DNA from: Paractinoplanes brasiliensis
GTDB lineage: Bacteria > Actinomycetota > Actinomycetes > Mycobacteriales > Micromonosporaceae
DNA: 64,000 nucleotides
Assembly: GCF_004362215.1 (NCBI RefSeq)
Contig: NZ_SNWR01000001.1
Location: forward strand, 6,058,001 to 6,122,000
Reading direction: 5' to 3'
Both the position numbers and the translations under genes were made by a program. Numbering within the stretch: position 1 is the stretch's first letter; the number at the start of each line of letters is the position of its first letter. Shown here piece by piece: positions 8,097 through 16,460 of the stretch. Below the pieces are notes generated by a model. It was not told where the DNA came from. It made no database searches and saw only the letters and a list, made by a program, of their open reading frames with translations.

Positions 8097-8458
8097 GGTA
8101 TGGGCCTCGGCCGCGCTGCCCGGTGCGGTCCATGACCTGACCGCTGCCCGCAGCCACGGCATCATCGACGCGCTGACCAGCGCAGACGTCACAACATTCG
8201 CCGATAAGGGCTGCCAAAGCGCCCGCGGCAGCGTGCGCACCCGTTCAAGCGGCGCCGCTTCCGGCCGAAGCTGTCACGCCGGCAGAAGGCGGTCAACCGA
8301 GCCACGCCAAGATCCGCGCCAGTGGTGAACGGGCGATCGCCGCGCTCAAGACCTGGAGGATCCTGGTCAAGCTGCGTTGCCGCCCACGCCGAGCAACCGC
8401 GATCGTGCAGGCCATCCTCGTTCTGCACCACATCGAAGCCAACCGCTACGCAGGATGA
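8097..8458 (+). pseudogene. IS5-family (DDE_Tnp_4-like) transposase C-terminal remnant
   Basis: Frame-disrupted C-terminal part of a DDE transposase: GAVHDLTAARSHGIIDAL and TTFADKGCQSA in one frame, then AKIRASGERAIAALKTWRIL and ending HHIEANRYAG at the stop 8456-8458 in another. The GERA...LK.WRIL block is the conserved region around the last catalytic Glu. The N-terminal half and at least one base in the middle are missing, so it is inactive. Confidence 0.7.
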
Positions 8459-8762
8459 AAAATGCTCACTGACTTCCAAATCTGGGTTGGACAGCCTGCG
8501 ACTCGCCTGTTGCAGCAATTTTTGCAGACTGCCAAGTAACTGTCGAAGCGCGCCATGTACGTCCTCACCAGGCCGTCCGTCTGCAACGGGCCGGACGGTA
8601 CGCCACTGTGAGGGATTGGCGCAGATGACCAGTCCTTTTGTTGAGCTTCCAGCTCTGCCTGCACGTCCCACAAGGTTCCTAATGTCGCAGGCGAGCATAG
8701 GAACAGGAGTCCCAGAAAGCGACCTGCGCTGCACCGAATAAAGCACCACGCGCGACCCTAAG
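8459..8762. other. intergenic stretch upstream of marR, no gene seen
   Basis: About 300 bases between the transposase remnant and the marR operator. I see no protein-like frame and no strong RNA structure. It holds the marR promoter region at its end. Confidence 0.4.
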
Positions 8763-8774
8763 TTGATGCGTCAA
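8763..8774. promoter_or_regulatory. MarR-type operator, TTGATGCGTCAA
   Basis: Inverted repeat TTGA-N4-TCAA placed 22 bp before the marR start. The identical 12-mer recurs at 9848-9859 and a close variant TTGACGTATCAA at 9817-9828, upstream of the aldo/keto reductase. Repetition at both promoters supports autoregulation plus control of the reductase by the MarR protein. Confidence 0.7.
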
Positions 8775-8796
8775 CAAGGTGCGATAAAGTAACGGC

Positions 8797-9342
8797 ATGT
8801 CGAAGACCGCAGCGAGCGGCGTGGGGTCCGGCGGGAGCGAGCCGGCGGAGCCAGCTGCGGAAACGCGCTGGCTGAGTGAGGATGAGCTGGCCGCCTGGTG
8901 GGCGAACTCGGCAATCATGATCAGCTTGCCCGCTGCCCTGGACGCGAGAATGCAACGTGAGACGCCGCTGACGTTCTTCGAGTACATGGTGCTCTCGGTG
9001 CTGTCCGAACAGCCGGAACATACATTGCAGATGAGTGATCTGGCCGCCCGGACGTCGGCTTCGTTGTCCCGGCTGTCGCATGTCGTCGGGCGGCTGGAGA
9101 AACGGGGCCTCCTGGAGCGGGCCCGGATTCCCGGGGCTGGCCGCCGCACCGTCGCGACGCTGACCGAAGACGGCTATCGCGAAGTAGTCGCGGCTGCGCC
9201 AGGCCATGTCGCCGCAGTCCGTGAATACCTCATCGACCAGCTCGAGCCCCGAGACCTGGCGGCATTACGCCGGATCGGCACCGCCGTCAGCGCCGCCATC
9301 GGCCGCAGGAGACCTGAACCCGATCCGGACAGCGTGACGTGA
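8797..9342 (+). CDS. MarR-family transcriptional regulator
   Basis: 181 residues. Winged-helix fold: TPLTFFEYMVLSVLSE, then LQMSDLAARTSASLSRLSHVVGRLEKRGLLER (helix-turn-helix, about residues 75-107) and the wing with RTVATLTEDGYREV. MarR proteins bind short palindromes as dimers and usually repress until a phenolic or other ligand binds. An operator 22 bp upstream suggests autoregulation. Next genes on the same strand are an aldo/keto reductase and oxidoreductases, likely its targets. Confidence 0.88.
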   Translation: MSKTAASGVGSGGSEPAEPAAETRWLSEDELAAWWANSAIMISLPAALDARMQRETPLTFFEYMVLSVLSEQPEHTLQMSDLAARTSASLSRLSHVVGRLEKRGLLERARIPGAGRRTVATLTEDGYREVVAAAPGHVAAVREYLIDQLEPRDLAALRRIGTAVSAAIGRRRPEPDPDSVT

Positions 9343-9530
9343 CCACGCCCTCCAAGTGCGCCGCGCCCAGCCGTGTCGGGATCCTCATGCCGGGCGAGGA
9401 AAAACCGCCGTCGACCCGCTTTTCCATGCAGGTGTGGCGAGATGGCCGCTGGGTGGTGGCAGCGCTCGAGAACGCGCGCCTGCTCTCCCTGCAGACCATG
9501 TCGGCGCTCGAGTCCCTTACTGACGTTTAG
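9339..9530 (+). CDS. possible small protein overlapping the marR stop
   Basis: A GTG at 9339 overlaps the marR stop (GTGA), which would allow translational coupling, and opens a 63-residue frame ending LSLQTMSALESLTDV. No family is recognised and no separate ribosome-binding site is seen. It may be a remnant or chance frame. Confidence 0.25.
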   Translation: MTTPSKCAAPSRVGILMPGEEKPPSTRFSMQVWRDGRWVVAALENARLLSLQTMSALESLTDV

Positions 9531-9542
9531 GGCCGGCGAACT

Positions 9543-9794
9543 TTACTCGGCAAGCTGGCGCAACGCGGCATCGCCATCGGTTTCTTCAGAGCGACTCCGG
9601 CGGCCGAGATCCACCTGCCGGGTTGGGCGCTGAGCGACGGGGATGATGCTGACGCCGGGCCTCCGTTCCTCAAAGGCCGCAGGCCATTCATGCCCGGCCC
9701 ACGAGCACTTTTTCAGCCAGCCAGCGTCTTCACCAGACGATCTCGGGGGCTCGCTCGCCTTGCGCCCCGACGCGATCGCTGTGGTCTTCGCCAT
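9543..9794 (-). CDS. possible small hypothetical protein divergent from the aldo/keto reductase
   Basis: 83-residue frame starting at ATG 9794 with GAGGGAG about 8 nt upstream (minus strand), right behind the pair of MarR operators at 9817-9859. The polar sequence matches no family. The opposite strand also has a protein-like stretch (LLGKLAQRGIAIGFF), so one of the two may be a decayed gene. Only the ribosome-binding site and promoter position support it. Confidence 0.3.
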   Translation of the reverse strand: MAKTTAIASGRKASEPPRSSGEDAGWLKKCSWAGHEWPAAFEERRPGVSIIPVAQRPTRQVDLGRRSRSEETDGDAALRQLAE

Positions 9795-9816
9795 GCCATC
9801 ACTCCCTCGGGCCTTG

Positions 9817-9859
9817 TTGACGTATCAAGTTGAACCCTGCTTTGATGTTGATGCGTCAA
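9817..9859. promoter_or_regulatory. paired MarR-type operators upstream of the aldo/keto reductase
   Basis: TTGACGTATCAA (9817-9828) and TTGATGCGTCAA (9848-9859), 31 bp apart, about three helical turns, so two dimers could bind the same face. The second is identical to the operator in front of marR. They lie 70-115 bp before the reductase start. Confidence 0.65.
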
Positions 9860-9931
9860 GTTCACGCTAGCGGGTACCGAACTGTTCCTGGTACCCGCAC
9901 CGCGCCGCATCGTTCGAGAGGAGGACCGGCC

Positions 9932-10903
9932 ATGCAGATCACCCGTCTGGGTGGGCTCGAGGTCTCGCGCATCGGGCTCGGGGCCATGGGAATGTCGGCC
10001 TTCTACACCGGCGCAGGCCGCGACGACGAGGCGTCTATCCGCACCATCCAACGCGCCCTGGACCTGGGTGTCACCCATCTGGACACCGCCGAGGTGTACG
10101 GGCCGTACATCAACGAGGAACTGGTCGGCCGCGCCGTCAAAGGCCGCCGGGACGACGTCGTGCTGGCCACCAAGTTCGGCCTGGTCTCGCACACCGGCCG
10201 GCCCGGCCTGGACGGCACACCGGCCAATGTCCGGGCGGCGGTCGACGGATCACTGCGTCGGCTCGGCACCGACCGCATCGACCTGTACTACCAGCACCGG
10301 ATCGACCCCGGCACGCCCGTCGAGGAAACGGTCGGCGCCCTCGGCGAGCTGGTCGCAGCGGGCAAGGTGCGTCACATCGGGCTGTCGGAAGCCGGCCCGG
10401 CGACGATCCGGCGCGCGCACGCGGTCCATCCGCTGGCCGCCGTGCAGACCGAGTACTCCCTGTGGACGCGCGGCCCCGAGGCGGACATCCGGCCGACATT
10501 GCGTGAGCTGGGAATCGGCCTGGTGGCCTACTCGCCTCTGGGGCACGGCTTCCTTACCGGCGGCATCCGAACCCTCGACGGCCTGGACGCGGGTGACTGG
10601 CGTCGCACCAACCCCCGGTTCACCGGCGACAACCTCACCCGCAACCTGCGCATCGTCGACGCGGTGAGCGAGGTCGCGGCCGACGCCGGTGCTACGCCGG
10701 CGCAGGTCGCGTTGGCCTGGCTGCTGAATCGGGGAGACGGCATCGCGGCCATCCCCGGCACCCGGCGCATTGACCGGCTCGAGGAGAACACCGCCGCCGA
10801 CGGCCTCCGGCTCACCGACGGCCAGATCGCCCGTCTGGATCGGCTCGTACCGGCCTCGGGTGACCGTCACGCCGAGGCCGACATGGCCGTGATCGACCGC
10901 TGA
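9932..10903 (+). CDS. aldo/keto reductase
   Basis: 323 residues from ATG 9932, preceded by GAGAGGAGG; earlier in-frame ATGs overlap the operator and are rejected. NADPH-dependent reduction of carbonyls. TIM-barrel signatures: GLEVSRIGLGAMGMS, LDTAEVYG (catalytic Asp/Tyr), LATKFG (Lys), YYQHRIDP (His), and the C-terminal cofactor segment IPGTRRIDRLEENTAA. Closest in pattern to the AKR13/YhdN-like group. Preceded by MarR operators and followed after 91 bp by a Gfo/Idh protein, likely in one transcription unit. Confidence 0.92.
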   Translation: MQITRLGGLEVSRIGLGAMGMSAFYTGAGRDDEASIRTIQRALDLGVTHLDTAEVYGPYINEELVGRAVKGRRDDVVLATKFGLVSHTGRPGLDGTPANVRAAVDGSLRRLGTDRIDLYYQHRIDPGTPVEETVGALGELVAAGKVRHIGLSEAGPATIRRAHAVHPLAAVQTEYSLWTRGPEADIRPTLRELGIGLVAYSPLGHGFLTGGIRTLDGLDAGDWRRTNPRFTGDNLTRNLRIVDAVSEVAADAGATPAQVALAWLLNRGDGIAAIPGTRRIDRLEENTAADGLRLTDGQIARLDRLVPASGDRHAEADMAVIDR

Positions 10904-10994
10904 CACAGCCGGAGGACACCGCTTTCCCCGGTATCGACCGCGCAGCACGGATAGGCCTTGCCGCGCCTAGAAACAACGAACGGAACTGATTCTC

Positions 10995-12086
10995 ATGTCA
11001 AGCACAACGATTCGCGTAGGGATCATCGGGGCGGACACCAGGGCCAGTTGGGCCGGGTCGGCCCACGTTCCCGCCCTGGCGGCTCAGCCGCGGTTCACGC
11101 TGGCCGCCGTGGCCACCCGGCACGAGGAGAGCGCCCGCGCCGCCGCCGAAGCCTTCGGCACCGAACGCTGGTACGCCGATCCGTACGAGCTCATTCGCGA
11201 TCCGTCGATCGATCTCGTCACCGTGGCCGTCAAGGTGCCGGCCCACCGCGACCTGGTGCTCGCCGCTCTCGCCGCCGGGAAGGCTGTCTATTCGGAATCC
11301 CCGCTGGGAACGAGCGTCGCCCAGGCAGAAGAGATGGCGGCCGCGGCCGGTTCCCTGCACACGGCGATCGGGCTGCAGGGCCGGCTGAACCCTTCCGTAC
11401 GCCGGGCGGCCGAGATCATCGCGGCGGGCCGGCTCGGCCGGGTGCTGTCGGCCCGGGTCACCTCGACAACCTTCGGCAACGGGCCGGAATCGATCAGCGT
11501 CTACGAGTACTTCGACAAGGCGGCGGCCGGTGCCGGTTTCCTGCCGATCGCCGTGGGCCACGTGCTGGACGTGGTCGAAGCGGTTCTCGGCGACATCACC
11601 GACATCGACGCCCGTACGGAAATCCTCTGGCCCCAGGTGAAGCTGACCGACACCGGCACGATCGCCGTCCGGGAGGTCCCGGACCATCTCGACGCCGTCG
11701 TCAAGACAGCATCCGGCGCGCCCGTCGGGGTCCAGGTGCTGGCCGGCGTCCCCGTGCCCGACGCCCGCTTCAGCCTGGAGATCCGCGGGTCGGACGGCTG
11801 GCTGACGCTGACCGGCAACCACCCCGCCGGCGTTCAGGTCGGCGACCTGACCCTGGCGTCGAGCGCCGAGTTCGACGCACCCGACCGCCCCGTGGCTGTC
11901 GACGCCGGTCCGGCCGCCATCGACATCTGGACCGGAGCAGCCATCAACGTCGGCGAGATCTACGCCAGCCTTGCCGACGACATCGCGAACGGGACCTACC
12001 ACACGCCGGGCTTCGACCACGCCTTCCACAACAGCCGGCTCGTCGCGCGACTCGAACAGGCCGCACGTACCGGCATCCGGCAATGA
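10995..12086 (+). CDS. Gfo/Idh/MocA-family (Gal80-like) oxidoreductase
   Basis: 363 residues. Rossmann start RVGIIGADTRASWAG, nucleotide region VAVKVPAHRDLVLAAL, then the strand where most family members have the catalytic E-K-P; here it reads SESPLG, so the Lys is missing. The C-terminal alpha/beta sandwich is present (VLDVVEAVLGDI, FSLEIRGSDGWLTL). Loss of the EKP Lys and similarity to Gal80-type proteins leave it open whether it is a dehydrogenase or a NAD(P)-binding sensor. A second member of the same type lies at 14.4 kb. Confidence 0.85.
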   Translation: MSSTTIRVGIIGADTRASWAGSAHVPALAAQPRFTLAAVATRHEESARAAAEAFGTERWYADPYELIRDPSIDLVTVAVKVPAHRDLVLAALAAGKAVYSESPLGTSVAQAEEMAAAAGSLHTAIGLQGRLNPSVRRAAEIIAAGRLGRVLSARVTSTTFGNGPESISVYEYFDKAAAGAGFLPIAVGHVLDVVEAVLGDITDIDARTEILWPQVKLTDTGTIAVREVPDHLDAVVKTASGAPVGVQVLAGVPVPDARFSLEIRGSDGWLTLTGNHPAGVQVGDLTLASSAEFDAPDRPVAVDAGPAAIDIWTGAAINVGEIYASLADDIANGTYHTPGFDHAFHNSRLVARLEQAARTGIRQ

Positions 12087-12229
12087 CGGGTTATCTCCCT
12101 CGGAGTCCCGCGGAAGATTGGAACCATTCAATACCGTTACCTATCCGGCCATTGGAACGTTGACTGGAAAATGGGACTAACCCGCCTTTTACGGTAAGGG
12201 TTAACAGTTAAGATCTCAGCCCCCTTTTC

Positions 12230-12424
12230 ATGCGCGCCGTCCTCGGCGACACGGCACTCTTCTTCGCGGGCTCGAGCTACGGCACGAGACCGGGCGCGGT
12301 GTACGCCGAGATGTTCCCCGACAACGTGCGCGCACTCGTGCTGGACGGCGCGCTCGATCCGCACGCGACCACCCTCGAACGCCGCGAACAGCAACGGGCG
12401 GGTTTTCAGGCGGCGTGCGAATAA
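12230..12424 (+). pseudogene. alpha/beta hydrolase (tripeptidyl-aminopeptidase type) fragment
   Basis: Fragment with the nucleophile elbow GSSYGT, followed by VYAEMFPDNVRALVLDGALD and RREQQRAGFQAACE. This matches the middle of secreted SlpD/TAP-type serine aminopeptidases of about 500 residues; only about 64 residues remain, without the Asp/His region. Frame closes at 12424. Presumed dead. Confidence 0.65.
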
Positions 12425-12564
12425 ATCTTTGCCCGTCTCCGTTACGTGCGTACCGATCAGTCCTGAAAGGGACGTGACCTCACAACCGGGCCTCAAGGAG
12501 CGAGCACGCCGGAGCACGCCGCAGCGGAAGTGCCGCCGGCTCGATAAGAAGGAGAAGGATCATC

Positions 12565-13470
12565 ATGAAAGCCACCGTCATCACCTCGTTCGGCGAACCG
12601 TCTGTGCTGCGGGTCGCAGAGGCTCCGCGGCCGGTGCCGGGTCCGGGTCAGGTACTGGCGCGGGTTCACGCCGCCGGAGTGAACCCGGCGGAGATCCTCG
12701 CACGCGCCGGCGCCTTCCGCCTGCATGCACCCGCCATCATCGGATTCGAGTTCGCGGGCGTCGTCGAGGCGGTCGGCCCGGGTGTCGATGAGGGCCTGGT
12801 CGGCGACCGCGTCGCTGGGTGGCCGGACTCCGCCACCCAGGGCTCCTACGCCGAATACACAGTGAGTAGCAACTACGCGACCATCCCCGACGGTGTTACC
12901 TTCGAGCAGGCCGCGGCCACTGTCATCGGCGCCGACAATGCGGCGAGGGCTCTCGGGCTTCTGAACCTTCGCCCGGGTGACACGCTCGTGGTCACCGGCG
13001 CGAGCGGGGCACTGGGCAGCGCTGCGGTGCAGTTCGCGCGACAGCGCGGTGTCACCGTGATCGGCGTCGCCGGCACCTCCAACGCCGACTTCGTCAAGAG
13101 CCTCGGTGCGATCCCGGTCGCTCACGGACCGGGCCTGATCGATCGCATCCGCGCTGCCGCTCCGGGCGGGGTCGACGCCGCGCTGGACACCGCCGGCAAG
13201 GGGCTCCTTCCCGCTCTGGTCGAAGTTCTCGGCGGCCCCGACCGGGTCGTGACCCTCGCCGACCGCGATGCCGCACGACACGGCGTCGCATTCAGCCCCG
13301 GAGGCAGCGGGAACCGCGACAGCGGTCCTGTCCAGGAAGCCCTGGATCTGATCGCCGCGGGCGCGTGGATCGCGCGCATCGGCCGCAGCTTCCCGCTCGA
13401 CGAGGCCGCGGACGCTCATCGCCTCGTTGCCACGGGCCACACCCACGGCAAAGTCATCCTCCTTCCCTGA
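12565..13470 (+). CDS. quinone-oxidoreductase-like MDR (zinc-free) enzyme
   Basis: 301 residues, ATG with AAGGAGAAGG upstream. Medium-chain dehydrogenase/reductase without zinc ligands: MKATVITSFGEP, VHAAGVNPAEIL, GFEFAGVVEAVG, then the NADPH motif VTGASGALGSAAVQFARQ and final TGHTHGKVIL. Family members reduce quinones or alpha,beta-unsaturated carbonyls. Slightly shorter than usual (about 310-330). Followed after 51 bp by an alpha/beta hydrolase. Confidence 0.88.
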   Translation: MKATVITSFGEPSVLRVAEAPRPVPGPGQVLARVHAAGVNPAEILARAGAFRLHAPAIIGFEFAGVVEAVGPGVDEGLVGDRVAGWPDSATQGSYAEYTVSSNYATIPDGVTFEQAAATVIGADNAARALGLLNLRPGDTLVVTGASGALGSAAVQFARQRGVTVIGVAGTSNADFVKSLGAIPVAHGPGLIDRIRAAAPGGVDAALDTAGKGLLPALVEVLGGPDRVVTLADRDAARHGVAFSPGGSGNRDSGPVQEALDLIAAGAWIARIGRSFPLDEAADAHRLVATGHTHGKVILLP

Positions 13471-13521
13471 CCCCGCCGACCGGCCATTCGAACACGACAA
13501 CAATCAATTGGAGGATCCGAA

Positions 13522-14244
13522 ATGCCTGCAGTTCTCGTCCACGGTGTACCTGATACCCACCGGCTTTGGGATACCGTCCGTTCCCATCTTCAGCGCGAAG
13601 ATATTGTCACGATCGATCTCCCCGGGTTCGGTGTACCCCTACCAGCGGGATTCGCGTCGACAAAAGAGGAGTATCTCGATTGGCTTGTCAAGAAGATCGA
13701 AGAAATCGGCGAACCCGTCGACCTTGTCGGTCATGATTGGGGGTCTCTGCTGACGGGTCGTCTCGCATCCATCCGACCGGACCTGGTGCGGACATGGACA
13801 GGCATCAGCGGGCCCATCGACCCGGAGTACCGGTGGCACTACCTTGCCAAGATCTGGCAAACGCCAGGCGAGGGCGAGCAATGGATGGCGGACCTCGACC
13901 TCCAGGAGTTCGCAGCAAGCCTCAACGAAGCGCAGATGCCGCGCGACGCGGCAGACGAATCGGTCCGGCATCTCGATGCCACGATGCGGGCAAGCATCCT
14001 CGCCCTCTACCGTTCGGCGATCGAGGTCGGGGCGGAGTGGAAGCCGGGTTTGAGCAAGGTGACCGCGCCCGCGCTGGTGATCTGGGGCCTGGACGATCCG
14101 TTCCTTCCGCACCGCTTCGCCGACGAGCTCGGTAATGCAACACGCGCACGTGTCGTCTTCAAGCTCCGCAGCTCGCACTGGCCGATGATCGAGCGTCCGG
14201 CCGATGTCGCGCGCGAACTCGAGGCCCACTGGGCTCAGGTGTAA
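13522..14244 (+). CDS. alpha/beta hydrolase (epoxide hydrolase/haloalkane dehalogenase type)
   Basis: 240 residues. Oxyanion-hole motif HGVPDTHRLW, nucleophile elbow GHDWGS with Asp instead of Ser (as in epoxide hydrolases and haloalkane dehalogenases), acid in WGLDDPFLP, and catalytic His in SSHWPMIERP. GGAGG lies upstream of the ATG. Its place behind a quinone-reductase-like gene points to a degradation or detoxification run. Substrate unknown. Confidence 0.85.
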   Translation: MPAVLVHGVPDTHRLWDTVRSHLQREDIVTIDLPGFGVPLPAGFASTKEEYLDWLVKKIEEIGEPVDLVGHDWGSLLTGRLASIRPDLVRTWTGISGPIDPEYRWHYLAKIWQTPGEGEQWMADLDLQEFAASLNEAQMPRDAADESVRHLDATMRASILALYRSAIEVGAEWKPGLSKVTAPALVIWGLDDPFLPHRFADELGNATRARVVFKLRSSHWPMIERPADVARELEAHWAQV

Positions 14245-14409
14245 AACCTGTGCGCGGGCACCGGGCTCGAACCCCGCGGCCGTTACGCCAACGGCATCTA
14301 TTGCCCGCTCGCCATGGTGAGTCCGGGGGCCCACGCATTTGTGCGAAACGAATCATCGTGACGCAGCCGAGCAAGATCTGCCGGGCTGCACGAGGCGGGA
14401 GCACTCAAG

Positions 14410-15552
14410 ATGACGAACTCTGCAAACACCCGGATCGGCGTCGGCCTTATCGGGGCTAGTGCCGATAGGGGCTGGGGCGGAATCGCTCACGTACCCGCGC
14501 TACAGGCGCTCGACGCGTTCCAGATCCGCGCCGTCAGTACAACTCGTATGGAGAGCGCGAACGCGACCGCTCGTCGGCTGGGCGCCGATCTGGCCTTCGA
14601 CACACATGAGGCTCTCGTCGTGCGACCGGAGGTCGACCTGGTGGTGGTTGCGGTCAAGGTACCGGAGCATAAACAGATCGTCTCCGACGCCCTGGCCGCG
14701 GGCAAGATGGTCTACAGCGAATGGCCGCTCGCAAGAAACCTCTCGGAAGCCGAAGCGCTGGAGGGACTCGCCCGCGAACGACGGCTGCGGACGGTCGTCG
14801 GGTTGCAGGGCGGCCTACACCCACCGATCCTCTTCCTTCGCGACCTCATCGCGCAAGGCGTGATCGGCAAGCCGCTCAGCACGAGCATCCGAGCGCACGT
14901 GACCGACGACATGTGGGTCGGCCGATATGACCCGCCGCTCGAGTACATGGCTCGCGCAGAGCACGGCGCCACGCTTCTGAGCATCATCCTCGGCCACGGG
15001 CTCGAACCCCTCGCGCGTGTGCTCGGCGCGTTCGAGAGCATCTCTGCCGTCGTCGCCAATCAGCGCGGTGACGGCATCCGCCTCTCCGACGGCTCGTCGC
15101 TGCCGAAGGACGCGCCAGACGAGATCGTCGTCGCCGGGATTCTCGAAGGCGGAACCGTCACTTCGCTGCACCACAGCGCCGGGCACCCTGCCGGCACGGC
15201 GACGGTATGGGAAATCCAGGGCACCGAAGGCAGTCTGCGTGTGGAGTCGGTGTCGGGCTACATCCATTTCACCGATTTCACCATCACGCTGCGCCGCGGC
15301 AGCGAGCCTCTCCAAGTGCTACAGGTCCCCCCCGCCTACGCGGCTCCCGACCTGCAACTCGACGCACCCGCGGTGGGGGTCGCCCGCCTCTACACCCAAT
15401 TCGCCGCCGACCTCCGCGACGGAACCACCCACGCGCCCGACTTCGCGGTCGCACTCGATCACCACCGGGTACTCGAAGCAATCACAAAGGCCGCTGAAAC
15501 AGGTCATCGGCAGCATCTATCCCGCCCCAACCGATCGAATTCCAGCCTCTGA
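14410..15552 (+). CDS. Gfo/Idh/MocA-family (Gal80-like) oxidoreductase, second copy
   Basis: 380 residues from ATG 14410. Same type as the protein at 10995: RIGVGLIGASADRGWGG, VVAVKVPEHKQIV, and SEWPLA in place of the usual E-K-P, the hallmark of Gal80-like members. C-terminal domain with GTVTSLHHSAGHPAGTATVW and EIQGTEGSLRVESVSGY. Paralog, not recent duplicate, of the first copy. It ends the run of plus-strand metabolic genes. Confidence 0.85.
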   Translation: MTNSANTRIGVGLIGASADRGWGGIAHVPALQALDAFQIRAVSTTRMESANATARRLGADLAFDTHEALVVRPEVDLVVVAVKVPEHKQIVSDALAAGKMVYSEWPLARNLSEAEALEGLARERRLRTVVGLQGGLHPPILFLRDLIAQGVIGKPLSTSIRAHVTDDMWVGRYDPPLEYMARAEHGATLLSIILGHGLEPLARVLGAFESISAVVANQRGDGIRLSDGSSLPKDAPDEIVVAGILEGGTVTSLHHSAGHPAGTATVWEIQGTEGSLRVESVSGYIHFTDFTITLRRGSEPLQVLQVPPAYAAPDLQLDAPAVGVARLYTQFAADLRDGTTHAPDFAVALDHHRVLEAITKAAETGHRQHLSRPNRSNSSL

Positions 15553-16460
15553 AACCCGGCAGAGGCACTACTGCAGGACACGAGGAGATGGCGAGCAGGG
15601 AGCTAACCCTGGACATGGTCACACAGAGCTGACCGCACCGTGTCGAAGAACTCAGCTGACCAGCGGAGGCCCGTCGCCGAGGCGAGCGGCGTTGATCGCG
15701 TCTGCGAGAGCGAGCGGGTCGCTGACGGAGAACGCGATGCGGCCAAGCAGAAGGCCATTACAGAGATGGCACTCGGCAGTCTTCTTGTCCTCATCCAACG
15801 CGCTGGACAACCAGGTGGCGACCACCTGCGGAGTCGGCACAGCGATCCGGGTGGGGTCCCAGCAACAACTGCCGTAACTGGGGACGCACCGGGATAGCTG
15901 CCCGGATGGTGGTGACCGCGTCACGCTGGCGGCGCAACGCCGCCGCGGCCGGCGCAACGCCGCCGCGGCCGGCGCGACATGCCGCACGAGTTCACCGGCC
16001 GCGGGCATGAGCGACGCCCATTCTCTGTCGAACGCGAAGACGCCCTTACCTGCATGCGTTGCTGGTTGTCCAGGTCGATTTTGGTGCTGTTTAGTTGCTG
16101 CGGCCCGTAGTGCATCGCCTCGCCGGTGGGTGCTGTGCGAGTGGTGATGGTCTGGAGGTTTGTCCTGGTGGGGCGGCTCCGTTGATCGGTGTTTCGCTCG
16201 CGTGCGCTGCGGGTGGTGGCAAGGTGGCAGCCAGACTTACCTATGGCCGTCGGACGGTTTGGTCGTTGTCCGCGACATGATGATTGATCGGGTGGCCCTC
16301 TTGCTGGGTGCGGCCGCTCATTCTCATTGGGCCGTCCGCGGTCACCGCCGGAGCGGTGGTGGTGCGGTCTGACAGTGCATCGAGGGAGCTGGCCGCGATT
16401 GGTGCCCGTCATCGTGATGTCGGGCTGGCCGGTCCTCGCCGAGCCGGTCCCGTGATCGCT
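15553..16460. other. decayed stretch of about 0.9 kb before IS110 element 2
   Basis: No intact gene. On the minus strand, 15652-15850 reads like a protein tail (VVATWLSSALDEDKKTAECH, GRIAFSVSDPLALADAINAA, stop at 15652). Its upstream part changes frame around a 20-bp tandem duplication at 15931, so it looks like a broken gene of unknown family. The rest, up to 16460, probably includes the downstream end of IS110 element 2. Confidence 0.45.
15931..15979. repeat. 20-bp tandem duplication, 2.4 copies
   Basis: Unit GGCGCAACGCCGCCGCGGCC at 15931-15950 is repeated exactly at 15951-15970 and starts again at 15971. Because 20 is not a multiple of 3, the duplication shifts the frame of the degenerate minus-strand reading frame that crosses it. 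Confidence 0.9.

Noticed and set aside
15931..15979. Short tandem repeat considered as a CRISPR remnant
   Set aside because: Repeats are adjacent without spacers and GC-rich; it is a simple duplication.
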